Numbered from the stretch's first letter, positions 8,214 to 18,522 are shown. The stretch: 21,400 bases of DNA from Rhizophagus sp. LPA8_4_AMF (GCA_021464525.1 JADRCO010001206.1:1-21400), one strand, 5' to 3'. Numbers and translations are program-made. The notes: generated by a model not told the origin, from the sequence alone.

Positions 8214-8999
8214 TTAATAATATATATTTTTTTCAGAACAATACCCTAAAATCTTTAATTACTCCATTTTATATTTATTGATCAATTTCAGTAACTTTTA
8301 ATAATAAATAGTAATCTCAATTTTTGGCAAGCTTTAAATATGAAATGTTTTTTTGTTAATTATAATATGTTCATTTTTTATTTAAATAATGAGCCTTTTT
8401 ATATGTTGATAAAATATGTGCTAATACATAAAAGCATGAAGAATCAATAGTTGTGTCACATTTAACACACAGTGATTTAATATTAGCTTCTGGGAAATAT
8501 GATTTAATATTCAAATATTTCAATTCACATTTACTCATTAAAAGATTGCAAAATATCTTGTTGCAAATGAAATTGATTATATGAGTCTAAAGAGTGTCTG
8601 AAGTTCCTATAGGAATATAAAATTCAAAAATATCTATATCAATACTCTTGCAGATCGATAATAATCAAATAAAAATGATTTGTGTAAAATTTGGGATACT
8701 AGGATTTCTTAACTTATTAGATGCTCTTTAATATTGTTGGGTAAATAGAAAGATTTTCAATAGTAATTTCGTAACAAAGCCTATTGACCACTAGGAAATA
8801 GAACCTGTTATCAAGCCTGAAATGCCATTAACTGTTAAGGTTTATTGTATGTACATTGTCATGACTTTCAAGTGCCCAGACATTCATATTACCCTGTGTA
8901 GAATTATAGTCCTTCATTACATTTCGGATGAAAGGGAGATTTTGTAACCTCTTTCAGTTCTTTTAAATCAAAAAGAATAAATTTGTTAAGCTTTGGCAT
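8214..8999 (-). pseudogene. F-box/LRR-like gene relic, paralog of the 10388-11842 gene
   Basis: The start MPKLNK (ATG at 8997-8999) is identical to the intact gene's. It is followed by FILFDLKELKEVTKSPF, a decayed F-box. The rest aligns block by block with the intact gene: AAAGATTGCAAAATATC with TAAGATTGTAAATTTTT, GAAGTTCCTATAG, GTAACAAAGCCTATTG with GCACCAAAGCTTATTA, and the end CTTTAATTACTCCATTTT. About 700 bases of the middle are missing (junction near 8300-8310), another deletion of roughly 80 bases follows the F-box, and there are stops and frameshifts. A 130-bp GT-AG interval interrupts the F-box. Resemblance continues past the start codon into the upstream flank, indicating a segmental duplication rather than retroposition. 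Confidence 0.85.
8791..8920 (-). other. Apparent intron present in the pseudogene, absent from its paralog
   Basis: On the minus strand the segment runs GTAATG to TTTCCTAG. Removing it joins CCGAAAT to TGGTCAATAGG, giving SPFHPKLVNRLCYEITI, which aligns residue for residue with SLFSCLMVNKLWCETVI of the intact gene, where the sequence is uninterrupted. The clean in-frame fit favours a real intron over a random insertion, although no RNA evidence is available. Confidence 0.6.
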
Positions 9000-9411
9000 T
9001 TTCTTCTATTACATTTTAACAAGGACAAGTTTAGAAGTGATAATTTATATGGTATTGAGACAGAAAAAAAGCTAAAAGGAACAAAATTTTGAAAATTTAT
9101 AAATTCTCACCTTCGTCAGATTATTCTACGTGACTTAAAATGCTGTTCAAATAATGTTTGTCAACGTTAATAGATTATTTAACGATCATTAGTGGCGAGC
9201 GAGTGTTAAAATTATACTTTTTTTAATTTATAATACATAATAATCTGCATATTTGCATTTTTTACATTCCCCTATTTAAAAAAAAATTGTAGTTTGAACG
9301 CTGACAAATTATTTATGCAGTTTGTCTGCACGTATTTGTTGTGTCTATTTTTATTTTATTTTTTTTTCTTCCGCAGTACATGATATAATTTATTAGTTAA
9401 TGTTATAAGAA
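9000..9411. other. Duplicated upstream flank of the F-box pseudogene, then AT-rich spacer
   Basis: AAAGGAACAAAATTTTGAAA near 9075 resembles AAAGGAACAAAACCCCAAAA near 11937 upstream of the intact paralog, so the duplicated block includes promoter-side DNA. Beyond about 9180 nothing is recognised. Confidence 0.45.
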
Positions 9412-9669
9412 TCATACAAAGATGAAAAGAATAAGCTGTCTAATATAATTAACTATACCACAACCCGTCATCCTACAGGACCCTATGTGTGCACTGTCGG
9501 TGGATGTTGTTTCTACATGGGTAAGAATGCGAACTACATTCCATCTTAGAGGAACCTCCCCACGATCTAAGAAACTTGGTATCCAAGGAGTTGTGTCTAT
9601 TAAATATATAGAAGTTATGTTATATTTGTAATATAAACTTGTGCAATCAAGTAGAGAATAAAATTCCAT
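9412..9669 (-). CDS. Unidentified 85-residue ORF, doubtful
   Basis: An ATG at 9667-9669 opens 85 codons. The middle (TTPWIPSFLDRGEVPLRWNV and TSTDSAHIGSC) comes from a GC-richer patch at about 9460-9600; the C-terminus is hydrophobic (IRQLILFIFV). An overlapping plus-strand frame (9485-9631, 48 residues, TWVRMRTTFHLRGTSPRS) is equally open, so coding strand is undecided. No family is recognised. It may be an exon or transposon scrap between the two F-box copies. Confidence 0.2.
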   Translation of the reverse strand: MEFYSLLDCTSLYYKYNITSIYLIDTTPWIPSFLDRGEVPLRWNVVRILTHVETTSTDSAHIGSCRMTGCGIVNYIRQLILFIFV

Positions 9670-9782
9670 AGAATAAAACAAGAAATTTATAAATCTTGAT
9701 CAGCAGATGCTTGATGAAGTTTTTGAAGATTTCCTATATATTATTTTCCTATTGAAACTATTTCTTTTTAATACACTCAAGT

Positions 9783-9995
9783 AGGACCCCGAAATATACA
9801 TAAAAGGGTCGGGTCAGAGTTTGCGTATAACAGTGCCAAATATTCATGTAGATCTTTCCTTTTTTAGATAACGCAGGCCAAGGTTTTATTACCTTTAATA
9901 GATCATGACTGACATTATCATAATTCCGGCCCTGAAAGAATGTGTATTTTGGACCACTTGTGGACCTGACCTCTACACATATGTTTCGGGGTCCT
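9783..9995. mobile_element. 213-bp MITE with 8-bp target duplication
   Basis: A perfect 12-bp inverted pair AGGACCCCGAAA (9783-9794) and TTTCGGGGTCCT (9984-9995) is flanked by the direct repeat ACTCAAGT (9775-9782 and 9996-10003). The inverted similarity extends inward for about 38 bases with mostly transitional differences, including GTCGGGTC against GTCAGGTC. There is no coding capacity. The 8-bp duplication points to hAT-like mobilisation. The exact edge is ambiguous by a base or two, because TA next to the ends can be assigned to either repeat. Confidence 0.88.
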
Positions 9996-10211
9996 ACTCA
10001 AGTATTGTGATATTTTATTGCCAGTAGCTGAACGACATACTAAAAAAAGGGTGTAAGATTTAAATAGCCATACTATTTCTCATTTAAGTGATTTGATTGT
10101 TACATTTTCGATATGATAGGCTTCAGAATATTTGTATATGGTTATTATTCCAAAAATATAGTAATATTAAGCTTTATTGCAAAAAAGTTTAAATACAATT
10201 TTACGTTCAGT

Positions 10212-10233
10212 TATATATATATATATATATATA
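10212..10233. repeat. (TA)11 microsatellite
   Basis: 22 uninterrupted bases of alternating T and A about 150 bases beyond the stop of the F-box gene. Likely length-variable between isolates. Confidence 0.9.
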
Positions 10234-10387
10234 AAATTGTGGTATAAATTTTTTTATTTGTAACTTACCAACTCAAACTTAGCATAACATACAACGAAAA
10301 GAAATAATACAAATGATATTTTATTTTACATATTTAATAATATAAACATATGTGATAAATTATAACTGAGCTATTTTTACTCTAAAT

Positions 10388-11842
10388 TTAATAGTATATA
10401 TTACTTTCTAAATCACACCTAAATTCTTTAATTACTCCATTTTCTTTGTATTTACCGATCAGCTTCATATAGTCATCTTCCTTATATATAGGATCAGATG
10501 TAAGTATAGTAAGTGCAGGCCGATCTTTCCAATTCTTAAACAATGTCTCCAAATTTTTCAAAGAAAATTGAAATTCTTTAAAAAATCTAATTTCTCTTAG
10601 ATTTGTTGGTGCTGCTCTAATTAATATTTTTAACAATTGTTCTCCAGTTTCTTCTTTATTAGTATTTGGTATACTTAATAATAATGATTTCAAAGTTTGA
10701 CAACCTCTCAACAAAATTTCAAATTCAATGAAATGATCCGATGTTGATGGAAATAATAATGACAAATATTCAATTGAAGGACAATTTTGATGGATTTTAC
10801 GAATAAAATTAAGGGAATCTTCACCAAGGCTATCATACAAATATCCGTAATCAATATATCTTAATAAAATTTCTCTGAGATGTCCTCCACTATTTTCAAT
10901 TATAACAGAAGCTTCATTTAACGAAGTGAAATCAATATTAAAGGTCTCAAGCTCATGATACACCAACTTTTTTAATTGGGGTTCAGAAAAATAAATATAA
11001 ACATTATTAATTATTAAAGTTTTTAGTTTATGAAGTTTTGTGAGTACATCTTGCATGATTGTGTGTTCATAACAATCAATAAAATCAAGGAACATTATTA
11101 AATGATTAAGAGTGGCAGCTTTTTTTGCTAATGCAAGAATAATTTCTTTATAAGGGTCTTCTATAAAACCTTCATCGTCAAAATCATCATTCAACTCAAA
11201 ATATTTTAGATTTCTTTGATTTTCAATTAATTTGACTAATCCATGATTAACTTTCATTATTCTGTTTATAATAATGAGCCTTTGTATATTTTGACAAATA
11301 CGAGCTAATCCATGAAAATATGAAGAATCAATATATGTATCACATTTTAATTCGCAAAGTGATTCAAGTCGTGTCTTAGCTCCTGGAAAGTAGAATATTT
11401 GATGCTGAATTGACCTAATATTAATATATTTCAATTCAGAACATTTACTCATTATAAGATTGTAAATTTTTAGTTGTAAAAGAAATTGATTATATAATTC
11501 TGAAGTTCCTATAGAAATTATATTATTCAATATGTCTACATCTATACTTTTGCAGAAAGATAAATAATCAAATAAAAGAGGTAGGTGTAAAATGGGAGGG
11601 AAGAAGATTTCTTGTCTTACTAGAGATTCTTTAATATCATCTGATAAATAGGAAGTGATAATAGAGTATAATGAATTTTTATTACGATAATTAATACTAT
11701 AGCACCAAGGGTTTTTCCATAAGGTTGGAATAACAGTTTCGCACCAAAGCTTATTAACCATTAGGCATGAAAAGAGAGATTTGGAATCTTTTTGAAATTC
11801 TTCAAAAATTAAAAAAAGAATATCTTTGTTAAGTTTGGGCAT
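10388..11842 (-). CDS. F-box protein with degenerate leucine-rich repeats, 484 aa
   Basis: Single exon. Residues 1-45 form an F-box (MPKLNKDILFLIFEEFQKD, then LFSCLMVNKLWCETVIPTLW), with the LP-like opening, the CLMVNKLW core and the closing Trp. The remainder, to KEFRCDLESNIYY, is a run of Leu/Ile-rich segments such as LKYINIRSI, RNLKYFELNDDF, LHKLKTLIINNVYI, PSIEYLSLLF and CQTLKSLLLSIPN, which read as irregular LRRs. F-box proteins of this form usually act as substrate adaptors of SCF ubiquitin ligases, the F-box binding Skp1 and the LRRs the target; the target here is unknown. No membrane segment. The frame extends four codons upstream only to a TTG; the ATG at 11840-11842 is chosen because the pseudogene paralog begins at the same MPKLNK. 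Such genes form large families in Glomeromycotina. Confidence 0.9.
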   Translation of the reverse strand: MPKLNKDILFLIFEEFQKDSKSLFSCLMVNKLWCETVIPTLWKNPWCYSINYRNKNSLYSIITSYLSDDIKESLVRQEIFFPPILHLPLLFDYLSFCKSIDVDILNNIISIGTSELYNQFLLQLKIYNLIMSKCSELKYINIRSIQHQIFYFPGAKTRLESLCELKCDTYIDSSYFHGLARICQNIQRLIIINRIMKVNHGLVKLIENQRNLKYFELNDDFDDEGFIEDPYKEIILALAKKAATLNHLIMFLDFIDCYEHTIMQDVLTKLHKLKTLIINNVYIYFSEPQLKKLVYHELETFNIDFTSLNEASVIIENSGGHLREILLRYIDYGYLYDSLGEDSLNFIRKIHQNCPSIEYLSLLFPSTSDHFIEFEILLRGCQTLKSLLLSIPNTNKEETGEQLLKILIRAAPTNLREIRFFKEFQFSLKNLETLFKNWKDRPALTILTSDPIYKEDDYMKLIGKYKENGVIKEFRCDLESNIYY

Positions 11843-12068
11843 TCTTTTATTCAATAAATAAAGAAAAAACGTTTAATAATTTGTTATAACTAGGGCCTGG
11901 GAATATTATTGAAATAAATAATTACAAAGGACAAATAAAGGAACAAAACCCCAAAATTTATGAATGAACCTAAATTTGTATAACGGAACCAAACTCCGGG
12001 CCAATTGGATCATTCTGTGATACTAAACGTTTGTTCAAAAAATATTTCCATTTAGGACGGTAATTACC
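11843..12068 (-). promoter_or_regulatory. Putative promoter region of the F-box gene
   Basis: The stretch contains the palindrome CCAATTGG (12001-12008), readable as a CCAAT element on either strand, about 160 bases upstream of the start codon. It also contains AT-rich sequence with no clear TATAAA. Motif evidence only. Confidence 0.3.
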
Positions 12069-12430
12069 TGATTAGTTCGAAGTGTAACGAATGAATATAT
12101 ACTTCTATGCTTGATGACGACATGTCCGAATGTCAATCCGGCACGTGATGATTTTCAGGAATAAGACTTTTAAATGGCATTTCGGACTTGATAACGGTTT
12201 CCGTTTTCAAGTTTATTAGTGATTAGTCCGAAGTTTCTACGCAAAGTAGTATGTACTGCGATGTCCGGATGTCCCTAAAGGATTCGTTCCGCCAATACAT
12301 GCCTATTAAGAATCATACTATAAATATCAAGAATAATATTTTTGCTCCGCACGGGACATTATACAACAAAAAAAACTTTAAATGGCACTTCGGACTTAAT
12401 AACGGTTTCCGCTTTCTAGTTTAATTATTA
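12069..12430. repeat. Diverged tandem duplication upstream of the F-box gene
   Basis: Unit A (12069-12219) and unit B (12220 to about 12430) share three blocks in the same order. These are TGATTAGTTCGAAGT with TGATTAGTCCGAAGT; ATGTCCGAATGTC with ATGTCCGGATGTCC; and a 47-bp block (12169-12215 against 12377-12423) with only four differences, containing TTCGGACTT and AATAACGGTTTCCG-like sequence. Unit B carries about 60 extra bases before the third block. TCCGAA/TTCGGA recurs throughout. The uneven conservation suggests that the 47-bp block is constrained or recently copied. Confidence 0.7.
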
Positions 12431-13860
12431 ATAGTGAACTATATTAAAGCTTGTTCATAAAAAGTAATAAGTAACGCAATGAAGTTATATGTAGTTTTTA
12501 TAAAAAAAAAGGTGTAATGTTTCATATGAAATATATTTATGCATGTATGCATGGAAACTTGATTTAAGCGTTAATCTCATATTTTCCGAATTTATTGTGA
12601 AATTGGTCGTAATTTTTTATAAATCTATTTTATTCAATGAGATAATCTTTCTTATTCAGTTATTATACACGGATATATTTATAAGAAATAAACTTTTCAT
12701 GAATTTTAAACAATACAAAACATGACCGCCTGAAGATCCACAACTTTATACCTGCCAACTTATATTGTTGCTTGCTAAGTTTCATCATCCTGAGAGATTT
12801 TTATGCTTTTTATTGAAATTCAAAATTATTCATGTATGCCTCTGTGAATATCAGAATATGTCAATATTGGTCTAATAATTTTTTTTCCGCAACAACCAAC
12901 CTATAGCAGTCGTCTAAAATCTTAATAAAGCCAAAATCCGAGACTGAGATTCCAATCGGATAAATGGTTAATTTTTATTTCTACTTTTAGAAAACAAACA
13001 ATTGATGAACATTTCAGTCTTATGTTATGACGTTTATTTACCTTTGCATTTTACCTTCATAACTATGTTTAATTAATTTTCTAAAACCAAGAATATCTCC
13101 TGAAACAAATGGTGTAATTCAATGGTTGAAGAAAATTATATTTATGGAAAAATAGAACGACAAATGCGAACTAGCAATGTAGTTCACGATGATGTGATAT
13201 CTTAAAATTGCAACATAACCATTTCCGAAATGCAAATGTGCATTAGATTCTTCTTAAATGTAATCAATTATATAGTTGTTTCATTTAAAAACTGATGGAA
13301 TCAAGTAAACCCAGATTTGAGAGTTCTCTTGATACTTTTCTATTCATTATAGAAATTATGTGAAACATTCTCATATATGTAAATAATCCTTAAATTACTA
13401 TTCATTTTTTCATTTTTGTTCCTTTTGTGGAAGTTTCTGTAAGAATTTCTTGCACAAAATACTCCTTTATAAGTTGCATTTTTATACGGATCTGCGATTG
13501 CTATTATGTTACTATTTTGGCAGTCATATTTTTCTTTTTTTGGTTTTATTGATTTTTATTTCAATGATTTCATTTATTTAGCCCCTTGTGTTTAGGAGAA
13601 AAAAAATATTAATTATTATTAAGATTTTAGGGAAAGGGATATACCGTGCAATATAAATTGTCACAGTAGTATAATTTACATTACGTGAAAAATTATTAGT
13701 CTCCCTCTCATAAAAAATTAGTAATATTTATTGTAAATAAATAAATACAATGAAATCCAAATAATAAAAAAAAATTGATAAATAAATAAAAAAATGAACA
13801 ATAATAATAATAAAATTCAACTTTACTGAAAAATTGAAATAAAATAAAAACCAATTAAAA
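12431..13860. other. AT-rich spacer, no gene seen
   Basis: Frames are short. The 60-codon frame at 12543-12725 is Ile/Phe/Leu-rich with no recognisable feature and was not accepted. Small palindromes (TTCATATGAA near 12521) and an AAT run (13800-13813) occur. Nothing else is supported. Confidence 0.55.
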
Positions 13861-14098
13861 AAATTTAAAATTTTCAGAAAAAATTTCGGTCTGACACAAG
13901 CATGTCAGAAAAATATATCTGATATTTTAAAAAAACTGAGATGATGCAATTGGACGCAGCATATCACATCATATAATGGGCTTTTTTAATTTTTTTTTTT
14001 CGTATTTTTTTTCTAACACCCCCGTCCTGTGAGGAACAAATTACAAATACATACGTGTACAAAAATTTAATTAACCGGAATTGGATAAGCCACAAATC
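13861..14098. other. Mixed spacer with a GC-richer patch
   Basis: No gene. Contains ACACCCCCGTCCTGTGAGG near 14017-14035, unusual in this composition, and GATGATGCAATTGGACGCAG near 13942. Origin unknown. Confidence 0.35.
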
Positions 14099-14126
14099 TC
14101 ATGATTTGGGCACATGACAATCATGA
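14099..14126. repeat. 8-bp perfect inverted repeat
   Basis: TCATGATT (14099-14106) and AATCATGA (14119-14126) can form a hairpin with a 12-base loop. A CCAAT (14132-14136) and a TATAATAA (14154-14161) follow, in plausible promoter order for plus-strand transcription. No gene follows, so this may be chance. Confidence 0.35.
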
Positions 14127-14299
14127 CATGATAGCCAATCAAATTATTTTAACTATAATAAATGTGGAATAAATTGGGCGCAGGTACATCAGGTTGCACA
14201 ATTCAAATTATTTATACGGGAAGGTAATCCAAATATCACCAAATTTTTTTCAGTTATAAGATTTATATCAAGATAAAGATAGTAGCTTACTTGCAGAGT

Positions 14300-15440
14300 A
14301 ATTGTCAGATTATCTAATTAAATGAGTGTTGAACACCAAACCCTGACTTGGAAGTGAGAATAATGATAGATTCAAATGGAATAATGAGAACTATGAGGCA
14401 TTAGAAAAGGTTTGAATCAATTTATCTTCCCAATTCATCAATTGCGAGATTTTTTTTTATCAACTTTACCAATAAAGTTTAAGAATATAAAAATTATAAA
14501 TGCATAATTGAATTAATAAAAAGATTTTTGTACCATAAATGATTTACACTACAAATTCAAACTTGTATTATGAAAGTTATTATAGAATAAAATATAATAA
14601 TGGTCAAATTGCAAAATTTAAAACTCAATTTTAGTATAAGATCTTTGAAGTATAATTCTATTGTCTCTTTTGTTAATTATTATTTTCAGTGGTATAATTT
14701 ATGAGAAAATTTATTTTATTTTAAAGACAGTGTAATTACTTAAAATATGATCAGGTTTAGTCAAAAAAGAACAACTTACAAATTTATTATTGAGAAAACT
14801 GAAGCATTGTAGTTAGATTGTAATTTATTCACTGAATATACATCAAGAATGCAATATAATGAAATTATTATTTTTCTAATTTGTCAATTCACTTATAATA
14901 AACATAGAAATAAATGTTTTACTAGTTAATACATATAATTTACAAGTTTGGAATTTAGAATTTAAAATACCCTGCTAAAAGTGGTATCATCGATTATTAA
15001 ACATATTAATTGCTTGTCTTTTTCCAAGCATTTGTTAATAATTGAACTATCTTATACAAATTTTGACCAAAGACTGTATAAATGTATAATGATAAGTACC
15101 TTAAAGTTAAATCTAAATATTTAGTGCAGAAAAGAATTGTATTATCACATATATTGTATGCTGTGTATATATTAATAAGATTGATAAGATGATCATAAAT
15201 TACATGTCAGGATTAGCAATGTAAATATTAAGCCTTTAATTTAAGCCTGTGGCTGTAATGGTAATTGGTGTTATTAGTATAAACTGAAGTCTTGCTTTAA
15301 CTTGAAATTTCATCCAGGTGTTACATGAAAACAGATAAGCTTCATGTGTTAAATATTAAATATAAATATGTTAAGAATTTGTGATAAATCAAATGATTCT
15401 TCTTTTGTCTCTTTATTCCTTTCCCCTTTTTTGTTCTCAA
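14300..15440. other. AT-rich spacer, no gene seen
   Basis: No frame on either strand looks coding and no strong repeat was found. Confidence 0.55.
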
Positions 15441-15450
15441 ATTATGCTAG

Positions 15451-15638
15451 TATTAAAGCATACTATTATCATATATCAGTCAAAGATATCAAATAATCCT
15501 ATACCAGTCAAAATAACAAGCAGTCTAAAATAATATATAAGTCAAAATAATCTCAGTTTCTTAAAATAATATTACTGGTTTAAATATGATAATCCTTAAC
15601 TAGAGTTTATAATTACCATAGATTAGTATGCTTTAATA
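15451..15638. repeat. 15-bp inverted repeat enclosing a short repeated motif
   Basis: TATTAAAGCATACTA (15451-15465) is exactly matched in reverse complement at 15624-15638. Between them AGTCAAAATAA-like motifs recur four or five times. The layout could be a small MITE, but no target duplication is clear. Confidence 0.4.
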
Positions 15639-15673
15639 GATGTAGAAATATCAATAAGCTCATCACTGAGTGT

Positions 15674-15868
15674 GACAGCATCCAAGTGGCATAATTGCCA
15701 GCTACAGAAGTTGATAGTTTTATAGAATCATGGGTACAAACTATGGAAGTGGAAACATTGACAGAATTAGGTGTAGCAGAATCATGGGTATAATATAAGC
15801 CAAAGCCTGTAAAAATGGCAACAGATAATAGAAAAGAATTATATATAATTCCACAGATACTTTTATAA
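15674..15868 (+). pseudogene. Unidentified coding relic
   Basis: One plus-strand frame, interrupted by stops at 15692-15694 and 15791-15793 (the second looks like CAA changed to TAA), reads LPATEVDSFIESWVQTMEVE, then TLTELGVAESWV and YKPKPVKMATDNRKELY. The phrase ESWV occurs twice, reflecting a repeated AGAATCATGGGTA. The composition is protein-like; no family is recognised. Confidence 0.4.
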
Positions 15869-16079
15869 TAATAACTACTAGTCTTTACCAGTATTACAAT
15901 TGCTTATTATAGCTATATTACAAAACATTGTTGCATATTTTTTAGCTTTAATTATAATAATTCTTTAGAAAGCATTTATTATAGCTATATTTCTTAGAAT
16001 ACTCTTAATTTATATATTATATATAATTAATTATGCTATAAAGTTTTAGTATAATTTAAATTTGGCTCTTAAAATATGC

Positions 16080-16290
16080 TAAAAGAACTTGCTACTCATC
16101 ATCAATCACAATCTCATCATTCTCATTGTCATTTTTCAATGTCACCATTCTCATTGCTCATCATCAATCCCAATCTCATTGTACTCATCATCATTAAAAA
16201 TCTCATCATTGTCTTCCATTCAGATTTCATTCTAAAAATGTCCAAATATCTAAAAGTAAAAAAAGAATGCAAAGCATTTTAGATGTCCAA
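16080..16290. repeat. CATCATCAAT/TCTCATT low-complexity block with acidic relic on the minus strand
   Basis: TCATCA and AATCTCATT recur between about 16094 and 16210. The plus strand reads as a His/Ser/Ile-rich 68-codon frame. The minus strand (16219 to 16151) reads MEDNDEIFNDDEYNEIGIDD, and a shifted frame gives NDEIVIDDE further on. The minus strand is the likelier former coding strand, an acidic segment; neither is a confident gene. Confidence 0.35.
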
Positions 16291-17046
16291 AGAAGAAAAA
16301 AAAATCTTTAAAAAAACACCAAATAAGAAGACTTAGCATACAATTTTACAAAGTAAATTAGCTTATTAGATACTATAATAAAGCATTCAAAAGAATTTGT
16401 TAAAAAGAGAGGTTATCAACTCCACAATCCTTCTTTGTTAAACAACAAACATATATTTTCACATTATTGATGTCAGTATGATGCATCGTCAAATTCAACA
16501 ACTGGTTTATAATTATATTTAAAGATAATTGTGCATAATTATTTTCAAAAACATGTTATAAATAATAATTTATATAAGATTTTGAATTTCTCAAGCTCTC
16601 ATTAATTTGATATTTAATGAACACATCAAATGTGAATCCCTTAAGTCATAATTCCAAATGTTATGCTGGAAATTTCATAGTTTTGTCATTTTGAAATGGG
16701 CTAAGAAAGTTTTATTTTATTTTTGGAATAGAATAGTTTGAAACATAATTTGTATTCAAAATTCATATTATAATAATATCACTTAAATATTTTAAGATTA
16801 TCTTTTACTCTTATAAATCTTATAACATTTAATGATTATATCAAGCAAGTTAAGCAAATTCCTTCTATTCATAATTTTTTGAATATTGTTCTGGAAAGAG
16901 AATTACTCTACTTATATATTATTACTACTCATCAGAAAAAATGAATAACAAATAATTTTAGAATTAGTACATCAGCATAGGATAACCAAATGATTAAAAA
17001 ACAAATGGGCTAAAAAATTGATCAAAGATTACCCAGGCAATCCTCA
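16291..17046. other. AT-rich spacer, no gene seen
   Basis: Nothing supported before the tandem hAT block. Confidence 0.5.
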
Positions 17047-17651
17047 GATAACCAGCATTCTGCAATCCTGCCATTTTGGAATATACTGAGAAGAACATAT
17101 AATTTTGACTTACAAAATCTTGGAAGTTCTACAGTCATATTATACTTCAACATGGAATATTTTTTATAATTATTTTAAAATATTCTATTTGGAAATGTAT
17201 TGATCCATCAGGGTAGCCAGTTCTAGATTATCAAAAGAAATCCAAGAATCAATGTCTATGAAGGATCGATTGATTTGGTTCTTTATATTGAACCAAAAAG
17301 ATTAGCATTAACACAGGTAATAGAAGTTATTCCAACCTTATTATGGTGTATTGTGTAAAGCAAATTGTTATGCCAGATAATAACATTACTAAAGGAAATG
17401 AAATCCAAATAAGAATTAACCAAATAATTAATATTATAGGCTGGATTTTTCTATCTGCATTGTGATTAAAGAATTATTAGTTAATAAGCATTTTGACCAA
17501 AGAGTAAAAGTATTCAGTTATATCAATAAGTAAATTAGAATAATAGTTGTAATAAGAAATCAGATATATGAAAATTTGCAAACAATTAAAGAATCAAGAC
17601 CATCTTGAAGGGTAATAATCTTTATATATAGAAATTAAGCAGGACCAACTG
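17047..17651 (+). pseudogene. hAT transposase relic, tandem copy 1 (605 bp)
   Basis: Starts ATAACCAGCATTCTGC and ends in TATATAGAAATTAAGCAGG-type sequence. In different frames it carries a decayed BED-finger-like start (PAILEY), TGNRSYSNLIMVYCVKQIV, NNITKGNEIQ, NQIINIIGWIFLSAL and FDQRVKVFSYI. The catalytic core seen in copy 2 is missing, with ATTGTTATGCCAGAT at the junction. Stops and frameshifts are abundant. Confidence 0.7.
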
Positions 17652-18522
17652 GTTAACCAGCATTCTGCAATCCTGCCATTTTGGAATATAATGAAAAGGC
17701 CATATAATTCCGACTTGCAAAATCTTGGAAGATTTACAGTCAAATTATTTCCAATATGGAATATTTTTTATAACAGAACAAATCCTAGTAAAAGAAAAAG
17801 TGAAAAACTTAAAAAAAAAATCAAAAAAAAAAAAAATAAGAAACATAAATCAAAATAAATTACTTTAAAATACTTTTTCAACTTCTATTTGATAATGTAT
17901 TGATCCATCAGGGTAGCCGATTTTGGATTATTGAAAAATCCAAGAATCAATGTCTATAAAGGATTAATTGATTTGGTTCTTTATATTGAACAAAAAAGAT
18001 TAACACAGGTAATAGAAGTTATTTCAACCTTACTATAGTGTAATGTGTAAAGAAAATTGTTAAACCATTCATTTTATAAAAGATAATTGGCAATTTGATC
18101 ATTTTATACTAGATATATTTTATATTCCTTCACCTATAATGCAATAGCAATTAAAAATGCTATAATTAAAATTGTTACAGAATTAAAAATTGAAAATAGA
18201 TTAATTAGCATTATAAGTGATAATGAAGAAAAAATGTTACCAGATAATAACATTACTAAGGGAAATGAAATCCAAAAAATATTTAAACAAATAATTAATA
18301 TTATAAGCTGGATTTTTTCTATCTATATTGTGATTAAAGAATTAATAATAGCATTTTGACCAAAGAGTAAAAGTATTCAGTTATATCAACAAATACATTA
18401 GAATAATAGTTGTAATAAGAAATCAGATATATGAAAATTTGCAAACAATTAAAGAATTAAAACCATTTTGAAGGGTAATAATAGTTATATATAGAAATTA
18501 ATATCAGCAGCAGGACCAAACA
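17652..18522 (+). pseudogene. hAT transposase relic, tandem copy 2 (871 bp, most complete)
   Basis: Same layout as copies 1 and 3, plus two private segments. One (about 17774-17860) is Lys-rich (KRKSEKLKKKI) and follows the BED-like start, where AKSWKIYSQI seems to have lost a zinc-binding Cys. The other (about 18062-18239) carries the RNase-H core: DNWQFDHFILDIFYIPSP, AIAIKNAIIKIVTELKIENR and LISIISDNEE. Trp plus LD...IPSP, followed some 40 residues later by the ISDN Asp (codon 18219-18221), is the hAT pattern usually seen as TTDNA. Then GNEIQKIFKQIINI and FDQRVKVFSYINKYIRI follow. Two frameshifts and stops rule out function. Confidence 0.78.

Noticed and set aside
11843-11854. Four-residue N-terminal extension of the F-box protein
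   Set aside because: The extended frame begins at TTG. The paralog's start and the ATG at 11840-11842 favour MPKLNK as the N-terminus.
12543-12725. 60-codon plus-strand frame
   Set aside because: Ile/Leu/Phe-rich with no support beyond being open in AT-rich DNA.
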